NCBI GenBank assembly: GCA_038200385.1
Contig: JBBPYA010000131.1
Location: 1-13,973 of the forward strand
DNA: 13,973 nucleotides
From: JBBPYA01 sp038200385
GTDB lineage: Bacteria; Actinomycetota; Actinomycetes; Mycobacteriales; Geodermatophilaceae
Direction of reading: 5' to 3'
The position numbers were made by a program, and so were the translations under genes. Numbering within the stretch: position 1 is the first letter of the stretch; every line of letters starts with the position of its first letter. Positions 13,512 through 13,973 of the stretch are shown piece after piece. The notes under the pieces were generated by a model. That model worked only from the letters and a program-made list of their open reading frames with translations, made no database searches and was not told the DNA's origin.

Positions 13512-13739
13512 ATGAGCTTCGTCGCTAAGGCCAAGGCCAAGGTCGAGGAGGTGGTGGGGGAGTTCAAGGAGTCCGTCGGTGATGCCTACGGCAACGAGGC
13601 CCTGGAGCTGGACGGCGAGGCCGAGGCTGCGGCCGCCCGTGAGCGCGAAGCCGAGCTCGACACCGATGCGCCTGCCGCCGGCCCCCACCAGGACGATGAT
13701 CATGGGGATCCGCCGGCCAAGACCGGCCAGATCCCATGA
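13512..13739 (+). CDS. CsbD-like small stress protein
   Basis: 75-aa highly charged protein. The N-terminal half, FVAKAKAKVEEVVGEFKESV then GDAYGNEALELDGEAEAA, follows the CsbD pattern of two amphipathic helices (K.K.KE..G...GDE.LE.EG.A). CsbD proteins are often induced in general stress; the molecular role is unknown. The C-terminal tail is acidic and Pro/His-rich (DTDAPAAGPHQDDDHGDPPA) and looks disordered. The final codons and the stop lie in a strong inverted repeat. ATG 13512 is set by GAGGG upstream. It shares a divergent region with the TerC family gene and lies only 25 bp before purS, so read-through into the purine genes is possible. Confidence 0.8.
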   Translation: MSFVAKAKAKVEEVVGEFKESVGDAYGNEALELDGEAEAAAAREREAELDTDAPAAGPHQDDDHGDPPAKTGQIP

Positions 13740-13742
13740 TCA
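13697..13742. terminator. Long interrupted inverted repeat over the csbD-like stop codon
   Basis: TGATCATGGG (13697-13706) pairs with CCCATGATCA (13733-13742) without mismatch. Inside, ATC pairs with GAT after a bulged G, and GGCC (13715-13718) can pair with GGCC (13725-13728) around a 6-base loop. The stop codon lies in the right arm. There is no T-run after it, so it could be a terminator of non-canonical type, an attenuator before purS, or a protein site. Confidence 0.4.
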
Positions 13743-13764
13743 CGGTATTGGGATGAGACGAGGG

Positions 13765-13973
13765 GTGGCCCGAGTCGTCGTCGATGTGATGCTCAAGCCC
13801 GAGGTCCTCGATCCGCAGGGCAGCGCCATCCTGGGTGCGCTGCCGCGGCTCGGGTTCGACGGGGTGACCGCGGTGCGCCAGGGCAAGCACTTCGAGCTCG
13901 AGGTCGCCGAGCCGGTGGACGAGGCCCGGCTGCGCGAACTGGCCGACACCCTGCTGGCCAACACCGTGATCGA
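13765..13973 (+). CDS. purS: Phosphoribosylformylglycinamidine synthase subunit PurS, 3'-truncated by window end
   Basis: Small dimeric subunit of the three-part FGAM synthetase (PurS-PurQ-PurL), bridging glutaminase PurQ and synthetase PurL. From GTG 13765 the protein reads VARVVVDVMLKPEVLDPQGS, then ALPRLGFDGVTAVRQGKHFE, the standard PurS fold core, then an acidic region and a helix ending LADTLLANTVI. About 69 residues are inside the window out of a usual 80-90. GTG 13765 matches the usual MARVVVDVMLKPE start. ATG 13753, in frame, would add four residues (MRRG); neither has a well-spaced ribosome binding site. purQ and purL would be expected next, by analogy with other actinobacteria. Confidence 0.93.
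   Translation, partial: MARVVVDVMLKPEVLDPQGSAILGALPRLGFDGVTAVRQGKHFELEVAEPVDEARLRELADTLLANTVI

Noticed and set aside
11411..13567. 718-codon minus-strand ORF over the acyl-CoA dehydrogenase and TerC genes
   Set aside because: Off-frame translation of the TerC gene and antisense of the dehydrogenase; no recognisable domain.

Overview
The window is very GC-rich, with GTG starts, TANNNT-type -10 boxes and gene families typical of Actinomycetes. It is best read as chromosomal housekeeping DNA of a high-GC actinobacterium. The genus cannot be fixed by eye. I saw no mobile element, CRISPR array, rRNA or tRNA, and no gap longer than 300 bases without a gene.

Layout: 1-965 is the 3' part of an MFS transporter. 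It runs tail to tail into a minus-strand gene (904-1590) for a degenerate diacylglycerol-kinase-fold protein, which is divergent from purA (1641-2930). A minus-strand glycerophosphodiester phosphodiesterase (2927-3973) follows. Just upstream of it, in another frame, lies a short ORF with a signal peptide and a 30-bp tandem repeat (3970-4233). Then come purD (4408-5649), a minus-strand AI-2E family membrane protein (5690-6958), and the overlapping pair purB-purC (7068-9223). Tail to tail with purC is a minus-strand one-carbon group: a 51-aa proline-rich ORF, a divergent methylenetetrahydrofolate reductase and a cyclodeaminase/cyclohydrolase-family protein (11079 down to 9207). After these are an acyl-CoA dehydrogenase (11192-12346), a minus-strand TerC family protein (12382-13380), a CsbD-like protein (13512-13739) and the start of purS, cut by the window end.

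Functionally, purA and purB make AMP from IMP, and purB also acts earlier in the IMP route. purD, purC and purS are steps of IMP synthesis. The two folate genes could tune the C1-folate pool that purine synthesis draws on. The other genes are interleaved on the opposite strand and have no evident role in purine metabolism.

I found no convincing undescribed multi-gene system. The points most worth a second look are: the repeat-bearing signal-peptide ORF overlapping the phosphodiesterase start; the recurring promoter-to-start geometry that predicts leaderless mRNAs; the atypical MTHFR with a possible operator; an 11-codon leader ORF coupled to the cyclohydrolase gene; and a strong inverted repeat over the csbD-like stop codon just before purS.
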